Origin: JBDRKE01 sp043814315
GTDB lineage: Bacteria > Omnitrophota > Gorgyraeia > Gygaellales > Profunditerraquicolaceae
Length of the DNA stretch: 64,000 nucleotides
NCBI GenBank assembly: GCA_043814315.1
Contig: JBDRKE010000024.1
Span: forward strand, 1 to 64,000
Direction: 5' to 3'
How positions within the stretch are numbered: the stretch's first letter is position 1; every line of letters starts with the position of its first letter. Positions 40,451-50,174 of this stretch are shown here, one piece after another. The position numbers were made by a program, and so were the translations under genes. The notes under the pieces were generated by a model. It ran no database searches. It saw only the letters and a list, made by a program, of their open reading frames with translations, and had not been told where the DNA came from.

Positions 40451-41430
40451 CGGTTGATATTGAGGCCTTCTTTCGTGATCAAGATATTCTTTAACACCTG
40501 GCCCCTTCTGCCTAAATTTGAAAACAGCTGGCCGTTGACCTCAAGTTCCACAGCGGAAGCATTACCTATGGAAAGTTCGATTTTTTCTTTAGCCTGCCAG
40601 CTTTCGAATCGCCCCTTCTCCAGGGTCCTTTGAAACACGACCTTCCCGTCCACTTTAACGTAAACCCAGCAATTCTCTCTGGTCCGAAGCCCCAGCCTGA
40701 TACCGGAATTCGTTTCTTTCTTAGCCGTCGACGGAGGCTGGGGGGCCGCAGGTGCAAATGAACCTCTTGCCGCGGCAACTACGCCGGGTTCTTTAACGGC
40801 CCTGGGCGTGCGGCGTGCTGAGGTTTGAACAGGGGCGGATTTCTTTCGCGCTAAATACGCTTTGCGCTTAGAAGATATAAACTTTCCAAAATTAAAAAAA
40901 ACAAAAGCCACAAACAGCAGTCCGATAACAAGTATCGCGCCCCTTTTGATTGCCTGAGCATGAACCTTGAGCCCTCTTATTTTCTCAACGGCAATTTTTA
41001 AGTAAGAAGCTGTCTTTTGGAATAGAATTTCGAGTCTCTCCTTAAGTTTCTGCTGAGGTTTTTCCTGAGGTTTCAGCTGAGGCTTCTCTTGGGGTTTCTG
41101 CTGAGATTTTTCCTGGAGTTTCTGTCGAGGTTTTTCCTGAGGTTTCTCCTGGAGGGAAGACTTTTTTTTCTCTTTGACTGCGACAATGGGCGGTTTCGCT
41201 TGAGGCCTTGCTTCTTTATGCTCCGAAATGTAATCCTTCGGGTCAACCCCTAAGAAATTGCAATATATCTTCAAGAAACCTTTTAAATAGACCGGACTAA
41301 GATTAGTCAGCCCATCCCCTTCGATAGCCTTCAATATATTTATATGAATCTTGGTTTTCTTATGCACCTCTTCCAGATGAATGCCCTTTTCCAGGCGGAT
41401 TTTTTTAAGCCCTTCTTGCGGCTGAGTCAT
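40447..41430 (-). CDS. rodZ: RodZ-like helix-turn-helix membrane protein
   Basis: RodZ links MreB filaments to the membrane and wall synthesis. The 327-residue product has an N-terminal HTH_25 domain (about 5-70: GLKKIRLEKGIHLEEVHKKT), a low-complexity Gln/Lys/Pro linker (92-130, repeated QEKPQ), one membrane helix (163-182) and a periplasmic DUF4115-type domain (ENCWVYVKVDGKVVFQRTL). The linker DNA is a degenerate 12-15 base repeat. It lies two bases after ftsK. Confidence 0.87.
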   Translation of the reverse strand: MTQPQEGLKKIRLEKGIHLEEVHKKTKIHINILKAIEGDGLTNLSPVYLKGFLKIYCNFLGVDPKDYISEHKEARPQAKPPIVAVKEKKKSSLQEKPQEKPRQKLQEKSQQKPQEKPQLKPQEKPQQKLKERLEILFQKTASYLKIAVEKIRGLKVHAQAIKRGAILVIGLLFVAFVFFNFGKFISSKRKAYLARKKSAPVQTSARRTPRAVKEPGVVAAARGSFAPAAPQPPSTAKKETNSGIRLGLRTRENCWVYVKVDGKVVFQRTLEKGRFESWQAKEKIELSIGNASAVELEVNGQLFSNLGRRGQVLKNILITKEGLNINR

Positions 41431-41432
41431 AT

Positions 41433-43628
41433 CTATTCTGTCCTATCTTTCTCTTGCATTAAGGCCTTTTCATTCTCAAGCCACGCTTCTCGATCCACCA
41501 GAATCTTGCGAGGTTTACTTCCTTCAAAGGAACCGACAAACCCTTCCTGTTCCATAGTATCGATAATGCGCGCCGCGCGTGTGTAACCCAAACGAAGGCG
41601 CCTCTGAAGGATAGAAACGGAGGCCTGGTTACTTTCCATAATAATCCTCACGGCCTGGTCAAAAAGCTCATCTTTTCCGCCGCTGGCCAAAGAAGACTTT
41701 TGCTGTTCTTTTAAAATCTCCTCGTCGTAAACGGGTTCGGCCTGCGATTTGATAAAACTCACGACTTTTTCGATCTCTCTATCGGAAACGAGGGTTCCCT
41801 GGATACGGGTTAATTTGGATTCCCCCGGTCTTAAAAATAACATATCTCCCTTTCCTAAAAGCTTATCCGCGCCATTCATATCCAGTACGGTGCGCGAATC
41901 TACTTTAGAAGCGACTTTGAACGAAATCCGGGCAGGTAAATTTGCCTTGATGACGCCTGTGATAACGTCTACGGATGGCCTTTGTGTAGCCAGGATAAGA
42001 TGGATACCCACGGCACGGGATAATTGGGCGAGCCTTGTGATCGCCGTCTCTATCTGATCACGGGATACGGTCATGAGGTCCGCGAACTCATCGATGATGA
42101 CAATAATATAAGGGATCTTTTCCTGTTTCTCGTTATAGGATTCGATGCTTCTTACGCCTGCCTTTGCCAAAAGCTGATAGCGTTCCTCCATCTCATTCAC
42201 AACCCAGTTAAGCGCCACATAGGCCTTTTTCGCGTCTGTCACCACCGGACACAAGAGCTGCGGCAGGCCGTTAAAAGGCATCAATTCAACCATTTTTGGG
42301 TCGACCATTAAGAATTTTAAATCCTGGAGAGTTGTCTTGTAAAGCAATGATAAAATGAGGGAGTTCACGCATACGGTCTTGCCAGATCCGGTGGTACCGG
42401 CAATAAGAAGATGGGGCATCTCATCCAAATCAGCGACCATAGCCGTTCCAGAGATATCCTTACCCAGAACCAAGGTCAAAGGAGACGTCGCTTCCTGAAA
42501 CTCTTTCGAAGCCAACACTTCTTTTAAATAGACAAAACTGCTCTGCATATTGGGAACCTCAACCCCCACTCTTCCCTTGCCGGGGATAGGGGCAATAATC
42601 CTCACGGATTGGGCCTTCATAGTCAAAGCAATATCATCGCTTAAAGCCACAATCTTGTTGAGCTTGACGCCGGGCGCAGGCTCCAGTTCGTAACGGGTGA
42701 TGATGGGCCCACGTTCTATATCGGTGACCTTAGCCGAAATTCCAAAATCTTCCAACGTGTCTTCCAGAATCCGGGCATTGGCCTCCAAGTCTTCCTTAAT
42801 CTGCCGCGCCTCAAGCGGCGGAGGAGATTCCAGAAGATCTAAAGAAGGAAGACAATAATCTCCTATCTTGAGCTCTTTAGGTTCTGTTTTTGATACCGAA
42901 GTGCTTTGCGGTTTTGTCTTAATCTGGATCTTGGGCCTTGGCGGAAAACTCTGCGAAGCATCGGCTTTGGATTTGAGAGCCGTTGCCAAAGGTTTTTCTT
43001 TCTCCTCGTGCCCTTGAACTTTAGATAACAAAGATGGCTTAGTCTTTATCCTGAAAGGCCTTCCTTTTGTTTTAAATCTGAATAAAGGGCTTAATAAAAG
43101 TTTGGTTTTATTGAAGATGTTCAAGAATAAAGATGAGATAAGAATCTCGGTGACCAGAGCAAGGGATAAAATGATAAACGTAATAAATATTAAAAAACCG
43201 CCTAAGCGGCTAAAATAGGCCGTGATAAAATTAGATATGGCAGATCCGAAAAAACCAGCTGTATAAAAACGGATATATCCGTTATTCAGATTAAACATGC
43301 CCACCAGAGAGCTGATAGATAATAACAAAAAGAGCATGCCTAAGATTCTGGGGAGGCTTAGATAAGGAATGTCCTGTCGGAAAAACTTTATCCCTAAAAG
43401 CATAACAAGTAAAGGCAAAAAGAAGCTCGTGGCTCTTCCAAATAAGAACACGATGATCCCGCCTAGATACGCGCCGAAGATACCGAGAAAATTTTTGGGG
43501 GGGATATTGGGATGGGATGTATAAAAAGCCAAGTCCAGGCGGTCAAACCGAAGGAGGCTTGCCAGAATCATGAGACCTACGGCGACTAAAATGACCCCTT
43601 TGACTTCGTTTAAACTTCTTTCCTTCAC
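41433..43628 (-). CDS. ftsK: DNA translocase FtsK/SpoIIIE
   Basis: FtsK pumps DNA through the closing septum and activates Xer recombination. The 731-residue product has about four N-terminal membrane helices, a short linker, the motor with Walker A (GTTGSGKTVCVNSLI) and Walker B (VIIDEFADLM), and a C-terminal winged-helix gamma domain (RRLRLGYTRAARIIDTMEQ). The short linker matches SpoIIIE-type rather than the E. coli form. It overlaps pnp by four bases. KOPS-like target sites were not searched. Confidence 0.95.
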   Translation of the reverse strand: MKERSLNEVKGVILVAVGLMILASLLRFDRLDLAFYTSHPNIPPKNFLGIFGAYLGGIIVFLFGRATSFFLPLLVMLLGIKFFRQDIPYLSLPRILGMLFLLLSISSLVGMFNLNNGYIRFYTAGFFGSAISNFITAYFSRLGGFLIFITFIILSLALVTEILISSLFLNIFNKTKLLLSPLFRFKTKGRPFRIKTKPSLLSKVQGHEEKEKPLATALKSKADASQSFPPRPKIQIKTKPQSTSVSKTEPKELKIGDYCLPSLDLLESPPPLEARQIKEDLEANARILEDTLEDFGISAKVTDIERGPIITRYELEPAPGVKLNKIVALSDDIALTMKAQSVRIIAPIPGKGRVGVEVPNMQSSFVYLKEVLASKEFQEATSPLTLVLGKDISGTAMVADLDEMPHLLIAGTTGSGKTVCVNSLILSLLYKTTLQDLKFLMVDPKMVELMPFNGLPQLLCPVVTDAKKAYVALNWVVNEMEERYQLLAKAGVRSIESYNEKQEKIPYIIVIIDEFADLMTVSRDQIETAITRLAQLSRAVGIHLILATQRPSVDVITGVIKANLPARISFKVASKVDSRTVLDMNGADKLLGKGDMLFLRPGESKLTRIQGTLVSDREIEKVVSFIKSQAEPVYDEEILKEQQKSSLASGGKDELFDQAVRIIMESNQASVSILQRRLRLGYTRAARIIDTMEQEGFVGSFEGSKPRKILVDREAWLENEKALMQEKDRTE

Positions 43629-45712
43629 TTTGAGCTGTCTGCTTCCGCCTGTTTTTTGCTAAGATTGATTCTGCCCAACTCGTCAATACCGATGACCTTC
43701 ACTTTAAACTCATCACCGATTTTGACGACCTCTTCCACGCTTTTTACAAAATGATCCGCGAGTTCCGAAACATGCACCAGGCCGTCTTTTCCTGGAGCGA
43801 TTTCACAAAACGCTCCGAAATTGACAATACGCTTTACCTTGCTCGTATAGATGCGGCCCACCTCGACCTCATCCGTTATGGCCTTGATCATCTTGATCGC
43901 TGCTTCTGACTTCGCGGGTTCCGTGGAAGAGACGAGGACACTGCCGTCATCCTGAATATCAATCGCCGCACCTGTCTGGGCAATTATTTTCTTGATATTC
44001 TTTCCGCCGGGGCCGATCAGCTCTCCGATTTTTTCAGGATTTACCTTAATAACATCTATACGTGGCGCGTAGCTGGATAATGTCTGGCGGGGCATAGCGA
44101 GCGCAGCATTCATCTTCTCTAAGACAAGGGCCCTAGCCTCCTTCGCCTGAAACAGACAATCGCGAAGCAATTCTAAGTTAATGCCGTCAATTTTTAAATC
44201 CAGTTGCACAGCCGTCATTCCGTTTTGCGTCCCAGCTACTTTAAAATCCATATCTCCAAAATGATCCTCTAATCCGGCAATATCCGTCAAGATAACAGCC
44301 TTCTTATCGTCTTTAATCAAGCCTAAAGCAATTCCTCCCACGGTTTCTTTGATCGGAACGCCGGCATCCATTAGAGACAGGGCCGCCGCACAGACACTGG
44401 CCATACTAGAGGAACCGTTGGACTCGAGAATTTCAGAAACTACCCGGATGGTATAAGGGAATTCTTCCTTGGAAGGCATGATAGCTAAAAGCGCTTTTTC
44501 GGCTAAGGCGCCATGGCCGATTTCCCTGCGGCCGGGACCGCGTACAGGCGCCGTCTCTCCTACGCTAAAGGGCGGAAAGCTGTAATGCAACATAAAAGAT
44601 TTGTATTTCTTCCCTTCCAACGCCTCAACCAACTGCTCATCTTGTCCGGTGCCTAATGTGGTAACTGCCAGGCTTTGCGTCTGGCCGCGCGTAAAAAGGC
44701 TTGATCCATGCGTGCGCGGCAAAACTGACACTTCGCAGCTGATGGGCCGGATTTCCTTGAACCCTCTCTCATCAAAACGCGCATTTTCTTTAAGGACTTT
44801 TCTCCTTAGCTGCATCTTCTCGACTTCATCCAAAGCCATTTTGATGTCAGCCAGGGTATGCGTCTCGTTGGCAAGATCCGCTTCTAATTTCTTTGTTAAT
44901 AGATGGATCTGCTCTACCCTTTGTTCCTGCGTTCCTAACTGATAAATCTCTTTCAACTTATCTGCCGAGAATTCTTCAACCTTTTTTATAAGTTCGGGGT
45001 CTATTGTCTTTAAGGGGACTTCCTGTTTAGGTTTTCCGCACATCTTCTGAAACTCATCCTGAAGCCCGATGACGCCTTGAAGGTTATCAAATCCAAACTT
45101 TACGGCCTCTAAATATTTCTCTTCGGCGACCTCTTTGGCTTTTGATTCCAGCATCATCACGCCCTTACGATTAGCAGCTATAACCACATCTAACTGAGAA
45201 ACCTCCAATTCCGCATAAGTAGGGTTGAGTATAAATTCATTATTCGCAAAAGCCACCCGGCAACAGGCCAGAGGCCCTTGGAAGGGAATATCGGATAGGG
45301 TCAAGGCTGCGGAAGCGCCGATGACGGCTAGAATATCGGGGTCATTTTCTCCGTCACTGGACAAAACAATAGCCATAATCTGTACATTATTCAGCATGCC
45401 CTTGGGAAAAAGAGGACGAATGGGACGATCTATAAGTCTGGCGGTTAAGATTTCACTCTCAGAAGGCCTGCCTTCTCTCTTGAAGAACCCTCCAGGAATC
45501 CTTCCTGCGGAATAGGTCTTCTCTTGGCACTCAACCGTCAGAGGGAAAAAATCCTGGTTTTCTCTGATTTCTTTGGACATACAAGCCGTCACCAGCACCA
45601 CGGTCCCGCCGTACTGAACGGTCACAGAGCCGTTTGCCTGTTTGGCGATCTTTCCCGTTTCCAGGATTAAATCCTGCCTTCCAAACTTTAGTTTCAGGTT
45701 GTTAACTTGCAT
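43625..45712 (-). CDS. pnp: Polynucleotide phosphorylase
   Basis: PNPase degrades RNA from the 3' end with phosphate. The 695-residue product has two RNase PH domains (GGTVVLVTACMS; RTHGSSLFTRGQTQSLAV; GDMDFKVAGTQNGMTAVQLD in its D-MDFKVAGT form), then a KH domain (IGELIGPGGKNIKKI) and an S1 domain (VNFGAFCEIAPGKDGLVHVSE). It lies 30 bases after rpsO, the universal arrangement. Confidence 0.97.
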   Translation of the reverse strand: MQVNNLKLKFGRQDLILETGKIAKQANGSVTVQYGGTVVLVTACMSKEIRENQDFFPLTVECQEKTYSAGRIPGGFFKREGRPSESEILTARLIDRPIRPLFPKGMLNNVQIMAIVLSSDGENDPDILAVIGASAALTLSDIPFQGPLACCRVAFANNEFILNPTYAELEVSQLDVVIAANRKGVMMLESKAKEVAEEKYLEAVKFGFDNLQGVIGLQDEFQKMCGKPKQEVPLKTIDPELIKKVEEFSADKLKEIYQLGTQEQRVEQIHLLTKKLEADLANETHTLADIKMALDEVEKMQLRRKVLKENARFDERGFKEIRPISCEVSVLPRTHGSSLFTRGQTQSLAVTTLGTGQDEQLVEALEGKKYKSFMLHYSFPPFSVGETAPVRGPGRREIGHGALAEKALLAIMPSKEEFPYTIRVVSEILESNGSSSMASVCAAALSLMDAGVPIKETVGGIALGLIKDDKKAVILTDIAGLEDHFGDMDFKVAGTQNGMTAVQLDLKIDGINLELLRDCLFQAKEARALVLEKMNAALAMPRQTLSSYAPRIDVIKVNPEKIGELIGPGGKNIKKIIAQTGAAIDIQDDGSVLVSSTEPAKSEAAIKMIKAITDEVEVGRIYTSKVKRIVNFGAFCEIAPGKDGLVHVSELADHFVKSVEEVVKIGDEFKVKVIGIDELGRINLSKKQAEADSSK

Positions 45713-45742
45713 CGTATTTTATACTTAGGAAAAAGCCGGAAA

Positions 45743-46012
45743 TTATTTTCTCAAGTTTAGCTTATTGATGACTTCTCCGTACTTCTTAAAATCCTTCTTC
45801 TTGAGATAATCGAGGAGTCTGCGGCGCCTGCCCACAAGGCTGAGCAAGCCGCGGCGAGAATTAAAATCCTTCTTGTGACTCTTGAAATGCCCTCCTAAGG
45901 TATTAATCCTTTCCGTTAAAATGGCGATCTGAACCTCCGCGGAACCTGTATCTCTCGCATGGACTTTGAATTCGTCAATAAGCTTTGTCTTTTTCTCTTT
46001 GACTAAAACCAA
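45743..46012 (-). CDS. rpsO: 30S ribosomal protein S15
   Basis: S15 binds 16S rRNA early in 30S assembly. The 89-residue product has the classic motifs DTGSAEVQIAILTERI, LTxHLKxHKKD-like GHFKSHKKDFNSRRGL and LVGRRRRLLDYLKK. It starts on TTG, eight bases after a strong GGAGG site. It is the first gene of the rpsO-pnp-ftsK-rodZ-rimO-pgsA-pgpA operon. Confidence 0.96.
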   Translation of the reverse strand: MVLVKEKKTKLIDEFKVHARDTGSAEVQIAILTERINTLGGHFKSHKKDFNSRRGLLSLVGRRRRLLDYLKKKDFKKYGEVINKLNLRK

Positions 46013-46039
46013 TCTGTTTGCCTCCTTTCACTTCTTGAC

Positions 46040-46068
46040 ATTATACGTTAATTTGTTTCATAAGTCAA
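46040..46068 (-). promoter_or_regulatory. Promoter of the rpsO operon
   Basis: TTGACT and TATAAT on the minus strand are separated by 17 bases, about 30 bases upstream of the rpsO start. The transcript leader would be short. Confidence 0.85.
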
Positions 46069-46118
46069 TACATTCATATCTTTTTTACCGTAGAATATGA
46101 AATGATGCCTGCCATTAA

Positions 46119-46222
46119 ACACAGATGATCACAGATAAAGATCCACGCGGAACCTTTCTTTAAAAACGACAGATGATCCCAGACAAAGTCCACTTAAAGA
46201 GAGTATCAGCGATCATCTGTGT
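46119..46222. repeat. ACACAGATGATC inverted repeat
   Basis: ACACAGATGATC (46119-46130) faces GATCATCTGTGT (46211-46222), a perfect 12-bp inverted repeat; a third unit, ACAGATGATC, lies at 46169-46178 in direct orientation. The rest of this gap, apart from the rpsO promoter, shows no gene. It lies upstream of the rpsO promoter. Confidence 0.75.
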
Positions 46223-46301
46223 CTTTTAATCTGCGGCCATCTGTACAAATAGCGTTACATGACCATGATAATGGCACATTCTTATCTTTTCACCATAAAC
46301 C

Positions 46302-46964
46302 TTAAATATTTATCTCTGACTCAATGTTTTTTATCAGCTCAGATGTCTCCTGAATGATGGCCGACGGCAACAATTTCAATATCTGGGCTTCTTTGTTAAG
46401 GGACCTCAAGGTACCGAGCAACCTTTTAACGGTAGAAAGCCTTCTCTTTTTCCATGCCTCCTGCGGCGTGAGTTCCTGCCTTTCTCTTATCAGACTGGTC
46501 AGGTCTCGTTTTAACTCCCTGGCATCCTTGCCTTTTTCAAAGATCTCATTTCTTAGGTGCCGGTATTCTTGGGTTCCTAGTTCTCTATTGTTTTTAGCGA
46601 GCCTCAACGCGTCAATAGCCTCATAACTCGGTAGCAGTGCCGCATCCGTGGTCTCTGAATAATTCTTTGTTAAATAAACAGGTTCCTCTTTTTCCAGAAA
46701 ATAATAAGATTTCAAGAGCTTCATCGCCGTCTGTTTTCTTATCCCTATTTCTTTAGCCGTGTAGGTTTCAAACTTAACGTAACCCCATTCCTTATAAAGC
46801 TTGTCTTTCCATACGCTATATAAAGCCTGTCCGAGCTCTACCCATGAAGCCTTAAAGTTCTTAGCGCTTTCCAGTATGCGGTATCTCAAAGAATCCTGAT
46901 CCATATCCTGCATCTTTTGTTCAATGGCCCTCAACGATTTTGTTTTAAGGATATCCTTTTGCAT
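46302..46964 (-). CDS. Hypothetical protein, 220 residues, possible helix-turn-helix
   Basis: I do not recognise this family. The product is almost entirely charged and helical, with no signal peptide or membrane segment. Residues about 40-95 (ELGQALYSVWKDKLYKEWGY, then FETYTAKEIGIRKQTAMKLLKSY) resemble the helix-turn-helix-like region of phage and plasmid proteins in which a cell-length block precedes a regulator-type helix pair. The second half looks like coiled coil (KDARELKRDLTSLIRERQ). It follows a 50-residue membrane peptide on the same strand. A DNA-binding role is a guess. Confidence 0.65.
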   Translation of the reverse strand: MQKDILKTKSLRAIEQKMQDMDQDSLRYRILESAKNFKASWVELGQALYSVWKDKLYKEWGYVKFETYTAKEIGIRKQTAMKLLKSYYFLEKEEPVYLTKNYSETTDAALLPSYEAIDALRLAKNNRELGTQEYRHLRNEIFEKGKDARELKRDLTSLIRERQELTPQEAWKKRRLSTVKRLLGTLRSLNKEAQILKLLPSAIIQETSELIKNIESEINI

Positions 46965-46993
46965 CTCTTACTAAAGCCCAAAGTCCGAAATTT

Positions 46994-47146
46994 CTAAATT
47001 TTTTTCTGAAGCAAGTCCTCTATTTCTGCCAATTTCCTCAGGAGCCTCTCAAAATTCCTGCCAATCCTGCGCAGGTTAAAGGATACGTCAAAGACAAAAA
47101 CAATGATAAAAAGAAGTGCGATCAACACCAACATATCTCCTGCCAT
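46994..47146 (-). CDS. Single-pass membrane peptide, 50 residues
   Basis: A strong ribosome site (GAGGAGGTGGGGC) precedes ATG. The product has one membrane helix (about residues 5-20, LVLIALLFIIVFVFDV) and an amphipathic basic helix (LRRIGRNFERLLRKLAEIEDLL) shown by its heptad leucines. Length and layout resemble small membrane anchors. It is followed 29 bases later by the 220-residue unknown, so the two may act together. Function unknown. Confidence 0.7.
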   Translation of the reverse strand: MAGDMLVLIALLFIIVFVFDVSFNLRRIGRNFERLLRKLAEIEDLLQKKI

Positions 47147-47203
47147 GCCCCACCTCCTCTTAAAACCATTCCCCCTGTTCTAATTATTTCGGTATGCTGT
47201 ATA

Positions 47204-47232
47204 ATTTTACTGCTGAATCCCAAATAGTGCAA
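47204..47232 (-). promoter_or_regulatory. Candidate promoter for the membrane-peptide gene pair
   Basis: TTGCAC and TAAAAT on the minus strand are separated by 17 bases, about 58 bases upstream of the membrane-peptide start. Weaker than the other promoters listed. Confidence 0.5.
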
Positions 47233-47261
47233 TGAATTTTAAAATTTTGATTCATCCCAGA

Positions 47262-50174
47262 TTATTTTTTAATAACCGAAGGGCAAATCTGATTATACGC
47301 GCAATAGGAGCACGCCATAAAACTTGGAGCAGCAGAAAAGTTACGCTGGCGGATACCGCGTGATACCTCTTTAATTTTTTCTATAACCTTTTCACAATCA
47401 TCCTCGTCTTTCGTATCGGCCCCGATGAGCCCGGATTCCAGAAAATGCAGTTCCACGCGCCTGGGAAGCTGCTTATGAATATTCTTGTAGGCTAATGCGT
47501 ACAAGGCCAACTGTAGGCTTTCTTTGGCACGCTTATCCGCGTCCTTTTGTTTATTAAGCTCAGAGGTCTTAAAATCGATGATGACAGCCCTTTCTCCTTC
47601 TTTATCCACGCGGTCAAAGCGGCCTGTAATTTTATTATTTTCTACGAAAATTGAGAATTCTTTTTCGATAAGGAAGGGTTTGGAATCATTCCGTTGTTCG
47701 TCTTTATAGAATCTTATCAACGCCTCCTGGCCGACACGGAAACGTTCCTCTTGATGCCTTTCATCAAGAAAACCCTGCGGGTCAAAACTTTTTCTAAATA
47801 TACCAAGCAACTCAGCCAGCTCCATTTTCTTACCCGCCATCTTAAACTGAAAATACTTGGTGACGGCCTCATGCATGGCCCGGCCGTATATGACCGTATG
47901 ATGTTCTAATATCGGAACCCTGAGGATATGAACATATTTATATTTTAGAGGACAGGTTAAATAATCATCTAGCTGGTAAAAACTTAGATGAAGAAGCTCA
48001 TCTTCGGGGACTGCGGAAATCTTAAGCGAAGAAGATTCTTTCTGAGGGGCGTAACGCTTGATGGATTCGAGGGCACATCTCTTTTCTTTTTCTTTCTCCT
48101 TGATTTCCTCTCCCAGGGCTTCGATAACAAACGGACTGATCCGCCGGCTCCTGGGGCCACCGTAATCAACGGCACTGGTTAAATACAACTCCTCTTTGGC
48201 GCGCGTCATCGCCACATAAAATAACCGGCGTTCCTCCTGAATATGAAAATCTCCTGAAGGCAGGATCTCCTTTAAGAGGAGATCCGGTAATTCAATGGGT
48301 TGCCGGCGGCCGGACACGGGGAATCTCCCATGGATAAGGCTCACCATAAAAACCACACGGAATTCTAATCCCTTGGCCTTGTGAATAGTCAGCACCTGGA
48401 CGGCATCCATATCCGGGTCGCTGGCCGCTGTCTCCGGGTCATCTTTGGCTTCCATCAAAAGGCCCAAATAGTTAACAAAATTTATCACGCGGTCTTCTTT
48501 CGCCACGAGCTCAAAATCTCTCACAATATTAAAAAACTTGGCGAGATTCTCAATCTTGGTCTCCTTTTCCAGCGTAGGTTGATGCGAAAGCTTTTTGAGA
48601 AGGCCGGTTTGAGTTAAAAATTTATACAGCAATCTTCCCGTACTTTCTTCGCGCGATACCTTTAAGTATTGCTCCAGGTCAATCAATAGTTCGTTAATTT
48701 TATCGCGGCTTGAGACGCTTGCTTCGGATAATTCCGATATATTTTCGATATTCTTAAACACAAAATGGAGCGATTTATTCCTGCGTTTCGAATAATGCAT
48801 GCATAAACTCAAATCAGAAAGATTCAACCCATAAACTTCGCTTGAGACTAGATAATAAAGGCTCAAAGAATCAGAGGCGCTTGCTATGACGCGCAGGAAA
48901 TGAATACATAACTTGACCTCTTCCTTGGAATATAACCCTTGAGCGCCGCTAAATTGCCACGGCAGACCCTGCATATTCAACGCCTGCAAAAAGGCCTGGG
49001 CATCGGAATTGGAACGTACAAGAATGGCAAAATCCCTGCAATTGTATTTTTGACTCTCAACCTTCTTCTTGATAGTTTTAGCCACCCAATCGGATTCTTG
49101 GGAATGACTATCAAAATACAAGTGCTCAGGAGCCAAGCCCTTTTTGGACACGCCGATGAGTTTTTTATCGATTCCGGCCTTCACCTCAAAACGTTCCGGA
49201 TTATTATGCTGGATGAGCCGATAGGCGCTATCCAACATGACTTGCGCAGAACGATAATTATGCGTCAAGGTAACTTTTTTGCTGTCTGGAAATGCCTCTA
49301 TGAAATTTAAAAGATTACTATAAGCTGCGCCTCTCCATCGATAAATACATTGGTCATCGTCTCCTACAACCGTAATATTCTTGCTTTCTTGCGCCAATAA
49401 CCTAACCATTTGAAATTGGGCGAAGTTGGTATCCTGAAACTCATCCAACAGAATGTATTTAAACTGCTTCTGATATTTCTTTAAAATTAAGCGGTGTTCT
49501 CGAAGGAGTTTCAAAGCCAGATAAAACTGGTTTCCGAAATCAAGGGCTGCGTATTTGGAAAGAAGCTCCTGATACTTCACATAGGCCCTAGCCACATCCA
49601 TTTGCTGCAGGGCTTGCTCCTTAAGCGCTTCATCCTCCGGCTTTTCTTTTGCCTTCTGCATAAGGCTCTCGGCAAAAGCAAGGTATTCTCCCGGAGAAAT
49701 ATCTTCATCTTTGGCGCGGCTAAAAACGGAAATCAAAGCCTCGATGAAACGTGTGGGGTCAGATAAGGGCCGGTAGTAGGAAAGGTCAAACTCAAAGAGA
49801 TGCTCGCGGAAAAAAACCGCCGCCTCAGGCCGGGTGAAGACTTTAAAATCCGGATCTAGGCCCGCGATAAGGGCATTCTCTCTTAAGAGCCTATCTCCAA
49901 AGGCATGAAAGGTAGAAACCCAGATATCCGTGTAACCGTAAGGCACAAGGATATCCACGCGCTCAAGCATTTGAGAAGCGGCTTTATCCGTAAAGGTCAA
50001 AGCTAAGATTTCATGGGTCTTGGCGAGGTTATTGGATAAAAACCAAGCGATCCTACGAGTAATAACCGTAGTTTTACCCGTACCGGCTCCCGCAATGATC
50101 AAAAGCGGCCCTTCCCGGTGCGTCACCGCCTCCTTTTGCTCCTTATTAAGTCCTTCTAATAAAATATCGTTCAT
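47262..50174 (-). CDS. UvrD/PcrA-type helicase fused to a PD-(D/E)xK nuclease with a likely Fe-S cluster
   Basis: The 970-residue product has the SF1A helicase motifs: GAGTGKTTVITRRI (Walker A), LDEFQDTN, VVGDDDQCIYRWRGA, LTHNYRS, LTIHKAKGLEF and VAMTRAKEELYL. About 250 C-terminal residues form a RecB-like nuclease: CPLKYKYV, the catalytic IIDFKTSE and CSYCAYNQICPS. The spacing of one Cys before the nuclease and three at the end matches the Fe-S cage of AddB-type nucleases. This suggests double-strand break processing or repair like AdnA/AddA relatives. No partner subunit is adjacent. Confidence 0.9.
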   Translation of the reverse strand: MNDILLEGLNKEQKEAVTHREGPLLIIAGAGTGKTTVITRRIAWFLSNNLAKTHEILALTFTDKAASQMLERVDILVPYGYTDIWVSTFHAFGDRLLRENALIAGLDPDFKVFTRPEAAVFFREHLFEFDLSYYRPLSDPTRFIEALISVFSRAKDEDISPGEYLAFAESLMQKAKEKPEDEALKEQALQQMDVARAYVKYQELLSKYAALDFGNQFYLALKLLREHRLILKKYQKQFKYILLDEFQDTNFAQFQMVRLLAQESKNITVVGDDDQCIYRWRGAAYSNLLNFIEAFPDSKKVTLTHNYRSAQVMLDSAYRLIQHNNPERFEVKAGIDKKLIGVSKKGLAPEHLYFDSHSQESDWVAKTIKKKVESQKYNCRDFAILVRSNSDAQAFLQALNMQGLPWQFSGAQGLYSKEEVKLCIHFLRVIASASDSLSLYYLVSSEVYGLNLSDLSLCMHYSKRRNKSLHFVFKNIENISELSEASVSSRDKINELLIDLEQYLKVSREESTGRLLYKFLTQTGLLKKLSHQPTLEKETKIENLAKFFNIVRDFELVAKEDRVINFVNYLGLLMEAKDDPETAASDPDMDAVQVLTIHKAKGLEFRVVFMVSLIHGRFPVSGRRQPIELPDLLLKEILPSGDFHIQEERRLFYVAMTRAKEELYLTSAVDYGGPRSRRISPFVIEALGEEIKEKEKEKRCALESIKRYAPQKESSSLKISAVPEDELLHLSFYQLDDYLTCPLKYKYVHILRVPILEHHTVIYGRAMHEAVTKYFQFKMAGKKMELAELLGIFRKSFDPQGFLDERHQEERFRVGQEALIRFYKDEQRNDSKPFLIEKEFSIFVENNKITGRFDRVDKEGERAVIIDFKTSELNKQKDADKRAKESLQLALYALAYKNIHKQLPRRVELHFLESGLIGADTKDEDDCEKVIEKIKEVSRGIRQRNFSAAPSFMACSYCAYNQICPSVIKK

